From positions 1-64,000 of the forward strand of contig CAVOSE010000028.1 in assembly GCA_963698775.1 (NCBI GenBank): a stretch of DNA of 64,000 bases, given 5' to 3'. The stretch is from Thiohalocapsa sp963698775. Lineage in GTDB: Bacteria; Pseudomonadota; Gammaproteobacteria; Chromatiales; Chromatiaceae. A program made the translations under genes and the position numbers. This document shows positions 32,665 to 41,558 of this stretch, piece after piece (the first letter of the stretch is position 1; every line of letters begins with the position of its first letter). Below the pieces are notes generated by a model. The model was given only the letters and a program-made list of their open reading frames with translations. It was not told the DNA's origin and did no database searches.

Positions 32665-33321
32665 TTAGATCCGTTCCGTCGCCGGCTCCGGGTAGTGGAT
32701 GCCGCAACCGCCAAGACCGCAGTAACCGCCGGGATTCTTGGCGAGGTATTGCTGGTGGTATTCCTCGGCGTAGTAGAACGTCGGCGCGGGGATGATCTCT
32801 GTCGTGATCGCGCCGCGATTGCCGGCATCGTTCAGGGCCTGTTGGTAGCGATCCCTGCTTGTTTGTGCGGCGGCCAGTTGCGCATCGTTGGAGCAATAAA
32901 TGCCGGATCGGTATTGCGTGCCGACATCATTGCCCTGACGCATGCCTTGCGTGGGGTCGTGGCCCTCCCAAAACGCCATGAGCAGGCTGTCGTAGGCGAT
33001 TTGTTCCGGGTCGAAGACCACCAGGACGACTTCGTTATGGCCCGTAAGTCCCGAGCAAACCTCGTCGTAGGTTGGGTTTGGCGTCAGACCGCCCGCGTAG
33101 CCAACCCCGGTGGCAAAGACCCCAGGGAGTTGCCAAAACAGACGCTCAGCGCCCCAGAAACAGCCGAGACCGAATACGGTCGTTTCCAATCCTTGCGGAA
33201 ACGGTGGCTGTATGGGATTGCCGCTGACATGGTGCCGATTGGTCAGGGGCATCGGAGTCTCGCGGCCGGGCAGGGCCTCTGCGGCGCTCGGCATTTGGGT
33301 TTTTTTTCGAAACATGAACAT
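32665..33321 (-). CDS. msrA: peptide methionine sulfoxide reductase MsrA
   Basis: A 218-residue enzyme reducing methionine-S-sulfoxide. The catalytic motif GCFWGAERLFWQLPGV carries Cys54; further blocks are YAGGLTPNPTYDEVCSGLTGH and FWEGHDPTQGMRQGNDVGTQYRSGIY, with the C-terminal resolving-cysteine region GGYCGLGGCGIHYP. Start MFMFRKKTQMPSAAEAL; the second ATG 6 nt downstream is an alternative. Inserted between queA and tgt, on the opposite strand. Confidence 0.93.
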   Translation of the reverse strand: MFMFRKKTQMPSAAEALPGRETPMPLTNRHHVSGNPIQPPFPQGLETTVFGLGCFWGAERLFWQLPGVFATGVGYAGGLTPNPTYDEVCSGLTGHNEVVLVVFDPEQIAYDSLLMAFWEGHDPTQGMRQGNDVGTQYRSGIYCSNDAQLAAAQTSRDRYQQALNDAGNRGAITTEIIPAPTFYYAEEYHQQYLAKNPGGYCGLGGCGIHYPEPATERI

Positions 33322-33565
33322 GATGTCCGCCTTCTGTGATGGTCGCGTGTTGGCTAGGGCCAGATTGAGCCCGTTGCGAGCCGGTTCGGCTCGCTGGCGA
33401 CGGTCGCACCCGACGATCTTGCTTTCGTCGCGGCGCCCCTCAGTGCAGAATTGGGCGCTCGACACTCGCTAGCCAAGTCGGACCCCAGTTTAGCGAGGCA
33501 ATCTCGTTCGCGGCTGTCTCTCCATCCCTCGTCGTTCTGGATATCGACCTTCTCCCGGATTCTTC

Positions 33566-34291
33566 ATGCATCAAGGCTCGCGTATTCGCCTCATTACCAT
33601 CGATCTCGACGATACCGTTTGGCCCTGCGCCCCGGTCATTCGCGATGCCGAGCAGGTGCTCTATGCCTGGCTCGCGGCGCGGGTACCGCGGCTCACCGCC
33701 GTCCATGACGCCGATAGTCTGCGCCTGCATCGCATCGCATTGATGCGGGAACGCCCGGAGATCGCCCATGATGTCACCGCTGTGCGGCTCTTCGCGCTGC
33801 GTGCCCTAATGGATGAGTTCGATTATCCGGAGAGCCTGGCCGAAGAGGCCATGACGTTGTTTCAGCAGCGGCGGAATCGGGTAACGCCCTACGCCGATGT
33901 GCGTCCGGCGCTGGCGCGGTTGCGCGAGCGCTATCGCCTAGTCTCCCTGACCAACGGTAATGCGGAGGTGCACAACACGCCGTTGAGCAACAGTTTTCAT
34001 CGTTCGCTGACCGCCGCAGAGGCCGGTGCCGCCAAGCCCGATCCGGCGCTGTTCGAGCGGGCGATGGATTGGGCCGGCGCCGGCATCGACGAGACACTGC
34101 ACATCGGCGATGATCCCCTGCGGGATGTCGAGGCAGCCCGCGGCCTCGGCCTGCGCGCAGTATGGGTCAATCGCGATGAGTTGAGTTGGCCCGACCAACT
34201 GGCGCCGCCGGAACTTGAGGTTCGGGATTTGCATGCGTTGGCTGATTGGCTCGATCGCCAACAGGGCGAGGAGGGTGCCGATGGAGTTTGA
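33566..34291 (+). CDS. HAD-superfamily phosphatase (YigB-like)
   Basis: A 241-residue haloacid dehalogenase-type hydrolase. Motif I ITIDLDDTVW (catalytic Asp pair), motif II LVSLTNGNAEV, the motif III lysine in AAKPDPALF and motif IV HIGDDPLRDVEAA are all present with a helical cap. Closest in layout to YigB (riboflavin-pathway/FMN phosphatase) but substrate cannot be set from sequence. Its last 11 nt overlap tgt. Confidence 0.85.
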   Translation: MHQGSRIRLITIDLDDTVWPCAPVIRDAEQVLYAWLAARVPRLTAVHDADSLRLHRIALMRERPEIAHDVTAVRLFALRALMDEFDYPESLAEEAMTLFQQRRNRVTPYADVRPALARLRERYRLVSLTNGNAEVHNTPLSNSFHRSLTAAEAGAAKPDPALFERAMDWAGAGIDETLHIGDDPLRDVEAARGLGLRAVWVNRDELSWPDQLAPPELEVRDLHALADWLDRQQGEEGADGV

Positions 34292-35381
34292 ACTGCTTGC
34301 CAGGGACGGCGCCGCTCGACGCGGTCGGCTGAGCCTTGGGCGTGGTGTCGTCGATACGCCAGCCTTCATGCCTGTGGGTACCTACGGCACTGTCAAGGGC
34401 ATGACGCCGGAGGAGGTCGTGGAGACCGGCGCCCAGATCCTACTCGGAAATACCTTTCATCTGATGGCACGTCCGGGCACGGCGATCATTGCCGCCCACG
34501 GTGATCTGCACGACTTTATGCAATGGCACGGGCCGATTCTGACCGACTCCGGTGGCTTCCAGGTGTTCAGTCTCGGCGATTTGCGCAAGATCACCGAGCA
34601 GGGCGTGCATTTTCGCTCGCCGGTGGACGGCAGTGCGGTGTTCATGGGGCCGGAGGAGTCCATGGCGGTGCAGCGGGCCCTGGGCTCGGATATCGTCATG
34701 ATCTTCGACGACTGCACGCCCTATCCTGCCACCGCGCAGCAGGCGCGCGAATCCATGGAGATGTCCCTGCGCTGGGCGCTGCGGTGCCGACAGGCCCACG
34801 GCGACAACCCATCGGCCCTATTCGGCATCTGCCAGGGAGGCATGTACAACGACCTGCGGGCCGCGTCGCTGGAGGGTTTGCTGGACATCGGCTTCGACGG
34901 CTATGCGATCGGCGGGCTTTCCGTTGGTGAACCGCCGGATGAGCGGCTCGCGGTGCTGGATTTTCTGGTTGAGCGGCTGCCGCCGGAGCATCCGCACTAT
35001 CTGATGGGTGTCGGCACGCCAGAGGACATCGTTGCCGCCGTGCAGCGCGGCATCGACATGTTCGATTGCGTCATGCCCACCCGCAATGCCCGCAACGGAC
35101 ATCTTTTCACGCGGGCCGGCGCGGTGCGTATCCGCAACGCCGCGCACAAGTCCGACACGGGTCCGCTGGACCCGGACTGTGGCTGCTACACCTGCCGTCA
35201 CTACAGTCGGGGCTACCTGCACCACCTGGACAAGTGCAACGAGATCCTGGGCGCACGGCTCAATACTATTCACAACCTGACCTATTATCAGGACCTGATG
35301 CGCGGTCTGCGCGACGCGATCGCGGCCGGCAGGCTTGGTGTCTTTGTCGCGGACTTCTACGCGCGCCGCGATATGTCATAA
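34281..35381 (+). CDS. tgt: tRNA-guanine transglycosylase
   Basis: A 366-residue enzyme exchanging G34 for preQ1. Catalytic blocks: ILTDSGGFQVFSL, FDDCTPYPAT, GYAIGGLSVGEP and MFDCVMPTRNARNG. Zinc site: CGCYTCRHYSRGYLHHLDKC. The ATG at 34281 follows GAGGAGGG and overlaps the HAD gene end. Starts the conserved tgt-yajC-secD-secF order. Confidence 0.95.
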   Translation: MEFELLARDGAARRGRLSLGRGVVDTPAFMPVGTYGTVKGMTPEEVVETGAQILLGNTFHLMARPGTAIIAAHGDLHDFMQWHGPILTDSGGFQVFSLGDLRKITEQGVHFRSPVDGSAVFMGPEESMAVQRALGSDIVMIFDDCTPYPATAQQARESMEMSLRWALRCRQAHGDNPSALFGICQGGMYNDLRAASLEGLLDIGFDGYAIGGLSVGEPPDERLAVLDFLVERLPPEHPHYLMGVGTPEDIVAAVQRGIDMFDCVMPTRNARNGHLFTRAGAVRIRNAAHKSDTGPLDPDCGCYTCRHYSRGYLHHLDKCNEILGARLNTIHNLTYYQDLMRGLRDAIAAGRLGVFVADFYARRDMS

Positions 35382-35390
35382 TGCGCGGCT

Positions 35391-35413
35391 AAACTTCGGC
35401 TGATCCGAAGTTT
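35391..35413 (+). terminator. hairpin between tgt and yajC
   Basis: AAACTTCGG/CCGAAGTTT, 9-bp stem with 5-nt loop, 10 nt after the tgt stop. Weak T content after; partial terminator or RNA stability element. Confidence 0.5.
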
Positions 35414-35476
35414 CAATCAACGCAATCCCTCGTCAGGCGCCGCCGTCGCGCCAGGCGGGACCAACGAGGATTCTTT

Positions 35477-35806
35477 ATGAGCTTTTTCATCTCCGACGCC
35501 ATGGCCCAGGGTGGGGGTGCCGGCGCGGCTGACTCGTTACTGGGTCTGCTGTTCCCGATCGGCCTCATCATCATTCTCTACTTCCTGATGATCCGCCCGC
35601 AGATCAAGCGCCAGAAGGAGCACAAGGCATTGGTCGAAGGGCTGTCCAAGGGTGACGAGGTCGTGACCATGGGCGGCGTCGCTGGGCGCCTAGTCGATCT
35701 CGGCGAGAGCTTCGTCCAGGTCGAGGTCGCGAACAACGTCACCATCAAGATCCGTCGCCAGGCCGTTGAGGCGGTTCTGCCGAAGGGCTCGCTGAAGGAA
35801 CTCTGA
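35477..35806 (+). CDS. yajC: preprotein translocase subunit YajC
   Basis: A 109-residue single-pass membrane protein of the SecDF-YajC complex. N-terminal helix LLGLLFPIGLIIILYFLMIRPQIKRQKEHK and the domain LSKGDEVVTMGGVAGRLVDLGE are diagnostic. Precedes secD across a 173-nt structured gap. Confidence 0.95.
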   Translation: MSFFISDAMAQGGGAGAADSLLGLLFPIGLIIILYFLMIRPQIKRQKEHKALVEGLSKGDEVVTMGGVAGRLVDLGESFVQVEVANNVTIKIRRQAVEAVLPKGSLKEL

Positions 35807-35826
35807 CTCGCGTCACTCCGCTCACC

Positions 35827-35857
35827 GCCGCTGCGCGCGCCTCGCGCGCGCAGCGGC
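35827..35857. other. perfect 14-bp GC hairpin between yajC and secD
   Basis: GCCGCTGCGCGCGC and its exact complement around a 3-nt CTC loop, 20 nt after the yajC stop. Too GC-rich and without a T-tract for a standard terminator; may attenuate secDF expression. Confidence 0.6.
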
Positions 35858-35979
35858 GCGGATCGGCCCCGTATGTGTCTAAAGTCCCGATCTAGCGCCT
35901 TCGCGCATCCAGGTGCCGTCGCCGATAGCGCTTTACAGCAGCGCCGGGACGTCGCCCTCGCATTGCAGGAACATCCGCG

Positions 35980-37836
35980 ATGAACCAATACCCGCTGTGG
36001 AAGAATCTGCTGATCCTGGCCGTTATCCTGGTCGGGCTGCTGTTCGCGCTGCCCAATCTATTCCCTCAGGACCCCTCTATTGAAGTCACGGGGACCCGCG
36101 ACGCGGAGGTCACGGAGGCCAGTGTCGGCGAGATCAAGGTGGCCATGGAGAATGCCGGCGTTCCGGTGAAGGCTGTCGAACAGCGCGAGGGCAACAAACT
36201 GCTGGTGCGTTTTACGACGCCGCGTGATCAGTTGCGCGGTCAGGAGGTCATGAGCCAGACCCTGTCCGACCGCTACAACCACGCCTTAACGACATCGCCA
36301 GACCTGCCAGGATGGTTGGAGGGGCTGGGGGCGCAACCGATGTTCCTCGGACTCGATCTGCGCGGCGGTATCCACGTCTTGATCGACGTCGACATGGACG
36401 CCGCCGTGGAGCAGGCGCTGGAGCGCTACACCGGCGATATCCGCACCGAATTGCGTAACGAGAAAATCCGCTATCTGACCGTCCTCCGCGACAAGGACCG
36501 TATTGCCGTCCGTTTCAATGATGCGGCGGTGCGCGACGAGGCCGAGGCCGTCATCCGCAGTGCCTTCCGCGATCTGACGGTCACCACCGGGGATGCGGAT
36601 GGCAACTGGTTCGTCTATGCGGCATTACCACCGGCGATGCAGCAGCAGGTGCAGAGCTTCGCGCTGCAGCAGAACATCACCACCTTGCGCAACCGCGTCA
36701 ATGCCCTTGGCGTCGCGGAGCCGATCATTCAGCGACAGGGCGACCGTCGTATCGTCGTCCAACTGCCCGGCGCGCAGGATCCTGCGCGCTTAAAGGAATT
36801 GCTTGGCGCGACCGCGACGCTGGAATACCGGCTGGTCGACACCGAGCACGACGTGCAGGACGCGGTCGAGGGTCGGGTGCCGGTCGGTTCCGCGCTGTAC
36901 CGCGAGCGTGACGGCCGCCCGGTCTTGCTCAAGCGCCGCGTCATCGTCACCGGCGATCAGATCACCGATGCATCCGCCGGATTCGACCAACAGTCCGGTT
37001 CGCCAGCGGTGTTCGTGAATCTCGACGGTCAGGGCGCGCGACGCATGCGGAACATGACCACCGAGAACGTCGGTAAGCCCATGGCCGTGGTGTTTATCGA
37101 GAATCGGACCGTCACACGCATGGTCGATGGCGAGCCGGTCAAGGATCGGGTACGCACCGAAGAAGTCATCAGCATCGCCAACATCCTCGAGCCCTTCGGC
37201 CGGCGATTCCAGACCACCGGGCTCGATAGCTCCGACGAGGCCCACAATCTGGCCCTGTTGCTTCGGGCAGGCGCGCTGGCCGCCCCCATCGAGATCGTCG
37301 AGGAGCGCACCATCGGCCCGAGCCTGGGTCAGGACAACATCGATCAGGGCTTCCGCTCCGTGCTGATCGGCCTGTTGCTGGTGGTCATCTTCATGGCTTT
37401 GTACTACCGGGTGTTCGGCCTGGTCGCGGATGTGGTGTTGGTCTTCAACCTGGTCATGATCGTCGCGATCCTGTCGGCGTTGCAGGCCACGCTAACGATG
37501 CCCGGTATCGCCGGTATCGTGCTGACGGTGGGTATGGCGGTAGATGCCAATGTGCTGATCTTCGAACGCATCCGCGAGGAGATCCGCAACGGCAGCTCAC
37601 CCCAGGCGAGCATTCACGCCGGTTACGATAAGGCGCTGTCGACCATCATCGACGCCAACATCACGACCTTGATCGCGGCCATCGTGCTGTTCAGTTTTGG
37701 TACCGGCCCCATCAAGGGCTTCGCTGTTACCTTGTTCATCGGCATCGTTTCCTCGATGTTTACCGCCATCCTTGGCTCCCGCGCGCTGATCAATCTGATC
37801 TACGGCGGCCGCCGGGTCAAGAAGCTCGCCATCTGA
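35980..37836 (+). CDS. secD: protein translocase subunit SecD
   Basis: A 618-residue RND-family membrane protein that uses proton motive force to aid late steps of Sec export. N-terminal helix (LLILAVILVGLLFALPNLFP), a large periplasmic P1 domain (residues about 30-440; LGLDLRGGIHVLIDVD near 125), then five helices with LTVGMAVDANVLIFERIREE. Normal length. 13 nt before secF. Confidence 0.95.
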   Translation: MNQYPLWKNLLILAVILVGLLFALPNLFPQDPSIEVTGTRDAEVTEASVGEIKVAMENAGVPVKAVEQREGNKLLVRFTTPRDQLRGQEVMSQTLSDRYNHALTTSPDLPGWLEGLGAQPMFLGLDLRGGIHVLIDVDMDAAVEQALERYTGDIRTELRNEKIRYLTVLRDKDRIAVRFNDAAVRDEAEAVIRSAFRDLTVTTGDADGNWFVYAALPPAMQQQVQSFALQQNITTLRNRVNALGVAEPIIQRQGDRRIVVQLPGAQDPARLKELLGATATLEYRLVDTEHDVQDAVEGRVPVGSALYRERDGRPVLLKRRVIVTGDQITDASAGFDQQSGSPAVFVNLDGQGARRMRNMTTENVGKPMAVVFIENRTVTRMVDGEPVKDRVRTEEVISIANILEPFGRRFQTTGLDSSDEAHNLALLLRAGALAAPIEIVEERTIGPSLGQDNIDQGFRSVLIGLLLVVIFMALYYRVFGLVADVVLVFNLVMIVAILSALQATLTMPGIAGIVLTVGMAVDANVLIFERIREEIRNGSSPQASIHAGYDKALSTIIDANITTLIAAIVLFSFGTGPIKGFAVTLFIGIVSSMFTAILGSRALINLIYGGRRVKKLAI

Positions 37837-37849
37837 CGGAGCCGCGCGC

Positions 37850-38824
37850 ATGTCCCATACCCAGATCCTCAAAGAGCTGAACATCGACTTCCTCGGCAAG
37901 CGTCGCATCGCCGCGATCGCTTCCTCGGCGATCCTGTTAGTTTGCCTGGTCTCGATGTTCGTCCGCGGCTTCGACCTCGGGCTCGATTTCACTGGCGGCA
38001 CCGTCATCGAACTTGGCTACGAGACCCCGGTGGAGGTGGCCGACATCAACGCCGTGCTCGCCGACAACGGCTTCGATGGCGCTACCGTGCAATACTTCGG
38101 CTCGCGCCAAGACATCCTGATTCGACTCGCGCCGCAGGCGCTTGAGCAGGGTGAGGCGGGCAGCGCCGAGGTCAGCGACATCGTCTTCCGAAACCTAAGC
38201 GTCGCCGCCGCGGACGGCGGTCTCGGCGCCGTGGAGCTGCGCCGAGTCGAGTTCGTCGGCCCGCAGGTGGGTGAAGAGCTGCGTGAGCAGGGCGGGCTCG
38301 CGGTGTTGTTCGCGCTCATCGGCATCCTGATCTACGTCGCGCTGCGCTTCGAATGGCGCTTTGCGGTCGGCGCTGTCGCCGCGCTCATTCACGACGTGCT
38401 GTTCACTGTGGGAATGTTTTCGATCTTTCAGATCGAGTTCGACCTGACCGTGCTCGCCGCCGTACTGGCCGTCATCGGTTACTCCCTGAACGACACCATC
38501 GTGATTTTTGATCGCGTCCGCGAGAACTTCCGCAAGATGCGTAAGGGGACGGTGATGGAGATTACCAACCGCTCCATCAACCAGACCTTGTCGCGCACCA
38601 TCATCACCTCTGGTACCACGCTGCTGGTGTTGTTTGCGTTGTATTTTCTCGGTGGCGCGATCATCAGCGGTTTTTCGCTGGCGCTGATTATCGGCGTCTT
38701 AGTCGGTACCTATTCGACCATCTACATCGCCACCGCCATGGCTATCTGGCTCGGCATCAGCCGGCATGACCTGATGCCGACGCCGGTCGTGAAGGAAGGT
38801 GAGGTGCTCGACGACCGACCATGA
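37850..38824 (+). CDS. secF: protein translocase subunit SecF
   Basis: A 324-residue partner of SecD with six helices. Motifs: GLDFTGGTVIELGYE in the first periplasmic region and LAVIGYSLNDTIVIFDRVREN in the membrane core. Directly follows secD. Confidence 0.95.
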   Translation: MSHTQILKELNIDFLGKRRIAAIASSAILLVCLVSMFVRGFDLGLDFTGGTVIELGYETPVEVADINAVLADNGFDGATVQYFGSRQDILIRLAPQALEQGEAGSAEVSDIVFRNLSVAAADGGLGAVELRRVEFVGPQVGEELREQGGLAVLFALIGILIYVALRFEWRFAVGAVAALIHDVLFTVGMFSIFQIEFDLTVLAAVLAVIGYSLNDTIVIFDRVRENFRKMRKGTVMEITNRSINQTLSRTIITSGTTLLVLFALYFLGGAIISGFSLALIIGVLVGTYSTIYIATAMAIWLGISRHDLMPTPVVKEGEVLDDRP

Positions 38825-38933
38825 CCCTGTATCCTTGGCTCGGCCGGTTTCAGCCATTGCCTGATGGGACGCGGGGCGAATCGCCTCTCGGCTCGGTGAT
38901 CTGGGCGCTGAGTTGACGGCCTGACTGACGCCC

Positions 38934-39707
38934 ATGTGCAGCCTCGTCATCCTGCGTCGACCCGGTCATGACTGGCCACTGCTACTAGCAGCCAATCGTG
39001 ATGAGCTAAGGGGTCGGGCAGCACTGCCGCCGGCGCGACATTGGCCGGACTGGCCCGAGGTGGTTGCCGGCCTGGATCGCGTGGGTGGCGGCAGCTGGCT
39101 TGGTCTGAACGACCACGGCCTGGTCGCCGCGGTACTGAACCGCCAGGGGACGCTCGGTTCGCAAGCGGACAAGCGCAGTCGCGGCGAGTTGGTGTTGGAA
39201 GCCCTCGACCACGCTGAGGCCCGCGAGGCTGCTGGTGCCCTGGCGGACCTGCATCCAGACGCCTACCGCCCGTTTAGTCTGGTCATCGCCGATCCCCGCG
39301 ACGCCTACTGGCTGCGTCATGGCGGCGATGGTGAAATCCGTGTTCACCCCATCCCTGCGGGCCTGCATATGTTGACCGCGGGCGACCTGGACGATGCTGG
39401 AGAAGTGCGGATTGGTCGCTTCCTGCCCCAGTTTCGCGCTGTCGCCGTGCCGGAGCCCACCAGCGGTGATTGGGCCGCCTGGATCGCGCTGCTGCAACGT
39501 CGAGACACTGAGCCGGAGCAGTCGCCCGCGGCGGCGATGAATCTGCACGGCCTGCAAGTCGACGATCAGGACTTCGGCACGGTCGCATCGAGCCTGATCG
39601 CCATGCCCGCGTACCCTGGGTTCAATCAACCCCCTATCTTTCTGCATGCGGACGGAGCCCCCGACCAGGCCGCCTTCGTGCCCGTGGATCTCGGCCAGGG
39701 CCCCTAG
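38934..39707 (+). CDS. NRDE-family protein (TANGO2-like)
   Basis: A 257-residue protein beginning MCSLVILRRPGHDWPLLLAANRDEL, which contains the AANRDE motif that names the family, followed by GGGSWLGLNDHGLVAAVLNR. Eukaryotic TANGO2 relatives are linked to Golgi organisation and haem/lipid handling; the bacterial role is unknown. The N-terminal Met-Cys could expose a nucleophilic Cys as in Ntn hydrolases. Separated from secF by about 110 nt. Confidence 0.85.
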   Translation: MCSLVILRRPGHDWPLLLAANRDELRGRAALPPARHWPDWPEVVAGLDRVGGGSWLGLNDHGLVAAVLNRQGTLGSQADKRSRGELVLEALDHAEAREAAGALADLHPDAYRPFSLVIADPRDAYWLRHGGDGEIRVHPIPAGLHMLTAGDLDDAGEVRIGRFLPQFRAVAVPEPTSGDWAAWIALLQRRDTEPEQSPAAAMNLHGLQVDDQDFGTVASSLIAMPAYPGFNQPPIFLHADGAPDQAAFVPVDLGQGP

Positions 39708-39841
39708 CCTTAGGGGCCGATGTCGATGCGTCCATTCTCGACGGACGACTGCATTTGACTTGTGTTTCAGCAAGGTCAAAGCGTTGCTTGAGCGGATAGA
39801 CTGTCAGTTTCGATGAACCACCGAACGACTGGAGACATACC

Positions 39842-40288
39842 TTGCCGAAGCCATCGATTCTGCCTTTGCGCTTACTTCCTGTGTTGCTGACCGTCGGCCT
39901 CGCTCATGCATCCGATCCGGTTGATCGCATCGATCTGACCTGCGTCGAACAGCCCATGCGGCATGTCGTCTTTGGCGATGGCGGCCGGGTGGACTATCGC
40001 GAAGAGCCACCGCGAGAGACGGCGCCGATAAGGCTTGCCGTTATCAAGGCTGGCGAGGGCGATGACTCATCGGCGACCGGCGGCGTTGCGGCTCGGATCG
40101 AGAGCGACTTGGACTACCTGCGCACCGAGCGCGCGACCTGGTTGCCCGATCGCTCCATTGAGGCCCCCCGAGGTCGATTGCGCATCAATTTGGAGAACAA
40201 CGTGGTGACGCTCTCGGAGACCGGAGCGAATTCCGAGACCTGGTTTCGCCGCTTCGACTGCCAATCAATCGTGGTCGCTGCTGAGTGA
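39842..40288 (+). CDS. secreted hypothetical protein
   Basis: A 148-residue protein with a signal peptide (PLRLLPVLLTVGLAHASD) and no recognised family. Two cysteines (in LTCVEQ and FDCQS) could form a disulfide. Start is TTG at 39842 with GGAG about 9 nt upstream. The TGA stop (40286-40288) coincides with the start of a degenerate tRNA-Leu 3' fragment, so its C-terminus may have been altered by an integration event. Confidence 0.6.
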   Translation: MPKPSILPLRLLPVLLTVGLAHASDPVDRIDLTCVEQPMRHVVFGDGGRVDYREEPPRETAPIRLAVIKAGEGDDSSATGGVAARIESDLDYLRTERATWLPDRSIEAPRGRLRINLENNVVTLSETGANSETWFRRFDCQSIVVAAE

Positions 40289-40319
40289 TGGTGCGCAGGG
40301 GGGTGAACGCCCACGGATT
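40286..40319 (-). repeat. degenerate tRNA-Leu 3'-end fragment (possible attachment-site remnant)
   Basis: GATGGTGCGCAGGGGGG (40287-40303) followed by TGAACG and CCCACGGATT reproduces, with a 4-nt net loss, the 3' end and T-arm of tRNA-Leu(TAG) at 49466-49550 plus the GA just outside it. It is in the same orientation. Together they would flank a segment of about 9.2 kb lying on the 3' side of the tRNA, as expected after tRNA-targeted integration. No integrase was found. Confidence 0.6.
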
Positions 40320-40516
40320 GCGCGACTGAAACGCGAAATCGGCATATGGCGGTGTTCGCAGCGAGGAGGCGATGCCGGGTTGGCCGCCCCCGCGCATGGA
40401 GCGCCTCGCCGATCTCGATCAGCAAATCCCGGACCTCGCGCACGTCGGCCTTCCAGAGTGCGCCAGGCAAGCGTCGGGTTCGGGCACGACGATGCGTTCC
40501 GAATGGGGGCGTCACA

Positions 40517-40786
40517 ATGATCAAGCGAGTGCCGGTGAAGAAAGGTCTGGCAAGGCCAACGATGCACCTGATCGCCCTATGGTTCGCTGGACACGTCATG
40601 GCAAACGCAAACGCCGCACCGCCCGCGACCGAACCGGCGACGGCGATACCACCCGCCACCGCAGACCAGCGGCCGAATCTGATCGCACTGAGCCGTTGCC
40701 GGGTGCTGGCAGTCGAGGGAACCGTCATCGAGATCGACGGCATCGATGCCCTTGCCGATACCCCGGTGCTCGACATCAAGCCCTGA
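40517..40786 (+). pseudogene. TrmO/TsaA-like C-terminal fragment
   Basis: An 89-codon ORF whose last 39 residues (RPNLIALSRCRVLAVEGTV...DTPVLDIKP) match the substrate-site region of TrmO (tRNA m6t6A37 methyltransferase family: RPNPIGLS...DGTPVLDIKPY). The upstream half of the domain is missing and is replaced by a hydrophobic, signal-peptide-like stretch (LIALWFAGHVMANANA). The reading stops right after DIKP. Probably a truncated remnant, though expression as a small secreted protein cannot be excluded. Confidence 0.5.
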
Positions 40787-41558
40787 GTGGGACCAGAGGG
40801 ACGGGGTGCGGGGTGGGTAGCCGGAAAATCCCACGCATCCGCTGACCGCCGGCTCTAGGAATGCCGGCGAGGTATTGCGTCGACTCTTCACCGCCCGTGA
40901 GATCCGGTACGCGCACCAGCTTGGACGGATCAGCCAAAATTCGGAAGTTCGCATCGATAATCTCATTAAATCAATAGAGTGTGCGCTCAGTGTAGGTGCG
41001 ACTTCAGTCGCACGGAAGGCATCGCATGGGCGAATAAATTCGCCCCCACGCGCGGAGCAACTGCCGGATTCGTCCACCGCCGTCGCGGGTGCCTGTGGGC
41101 CAGCCGTCTTGGGCCGGTTCAGCCGGCCCTAGCGGCAGCAGTCGGCCACTATGTACCCCCTAACAGAATGGCCGGGAGGCGACAGTCGGCGAGAGCCTCG
41201 CGACCTTCCGCCATCGACACGGCCAACGCCGATCATTGGCGCCCCGTGGCGAGCCGACAGCCAAGGAATCCTAAGCGGCCCCTGGAATTGCCGACCTATC
41301 CCGAGGCTGGGTGTTTTTCTTCGGGGCCTGGTTGAAGATCTGAACGGGCCGATCTCCAACGAGCCAATAGTGGTACGTCCCCTTTCCCCCCTTTCTTTTC
41401 CCCCTCTATTTTTCCCGTCGACTATCCCCCCGCGTGCAGATGCATTTCCCAGATGAATGGTGGGGAAACATCAGCGCATAATCGGCGCCGACCGAGAAGC
41501 GCCCCCGCGTTCTCTGCCCCACAAGCCAGTACTGACTCGCCCTCGTTCGGAGAATGCC
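40787..41558. other. 772-bp gene-poor region upstream of the BLUF-PsiE gene
   Basis: Holds a REP pair (40995-41048) and a pyrimidine-rich tract (about 41370-41430). No ORF with recognisable coding character was seen on either strand. Looks like eroded accessory DNA. Confidence 0.5.
40995..41048. repeat. REP-like double palindrome
   Basis: Two adjacent perfect 8-bp palindromes, GTGCGACT/AGTCGCAC (40996-41013) and GGGCGAAT/ATTCGCCC (41028-41045), each with a 2-nt loop. This is the layout of REP units common in gammaproteobacteria. Confidence 0.7.

Noticed and set aside
40114..40779. Minus-strand open frame over the tRNA fragment and trmO-like ORF, considered as an integrase remnant
   Set aside because: No recombinase motif could be recognised; it spans the antisense of two other ORFs and the tRNA fragment.
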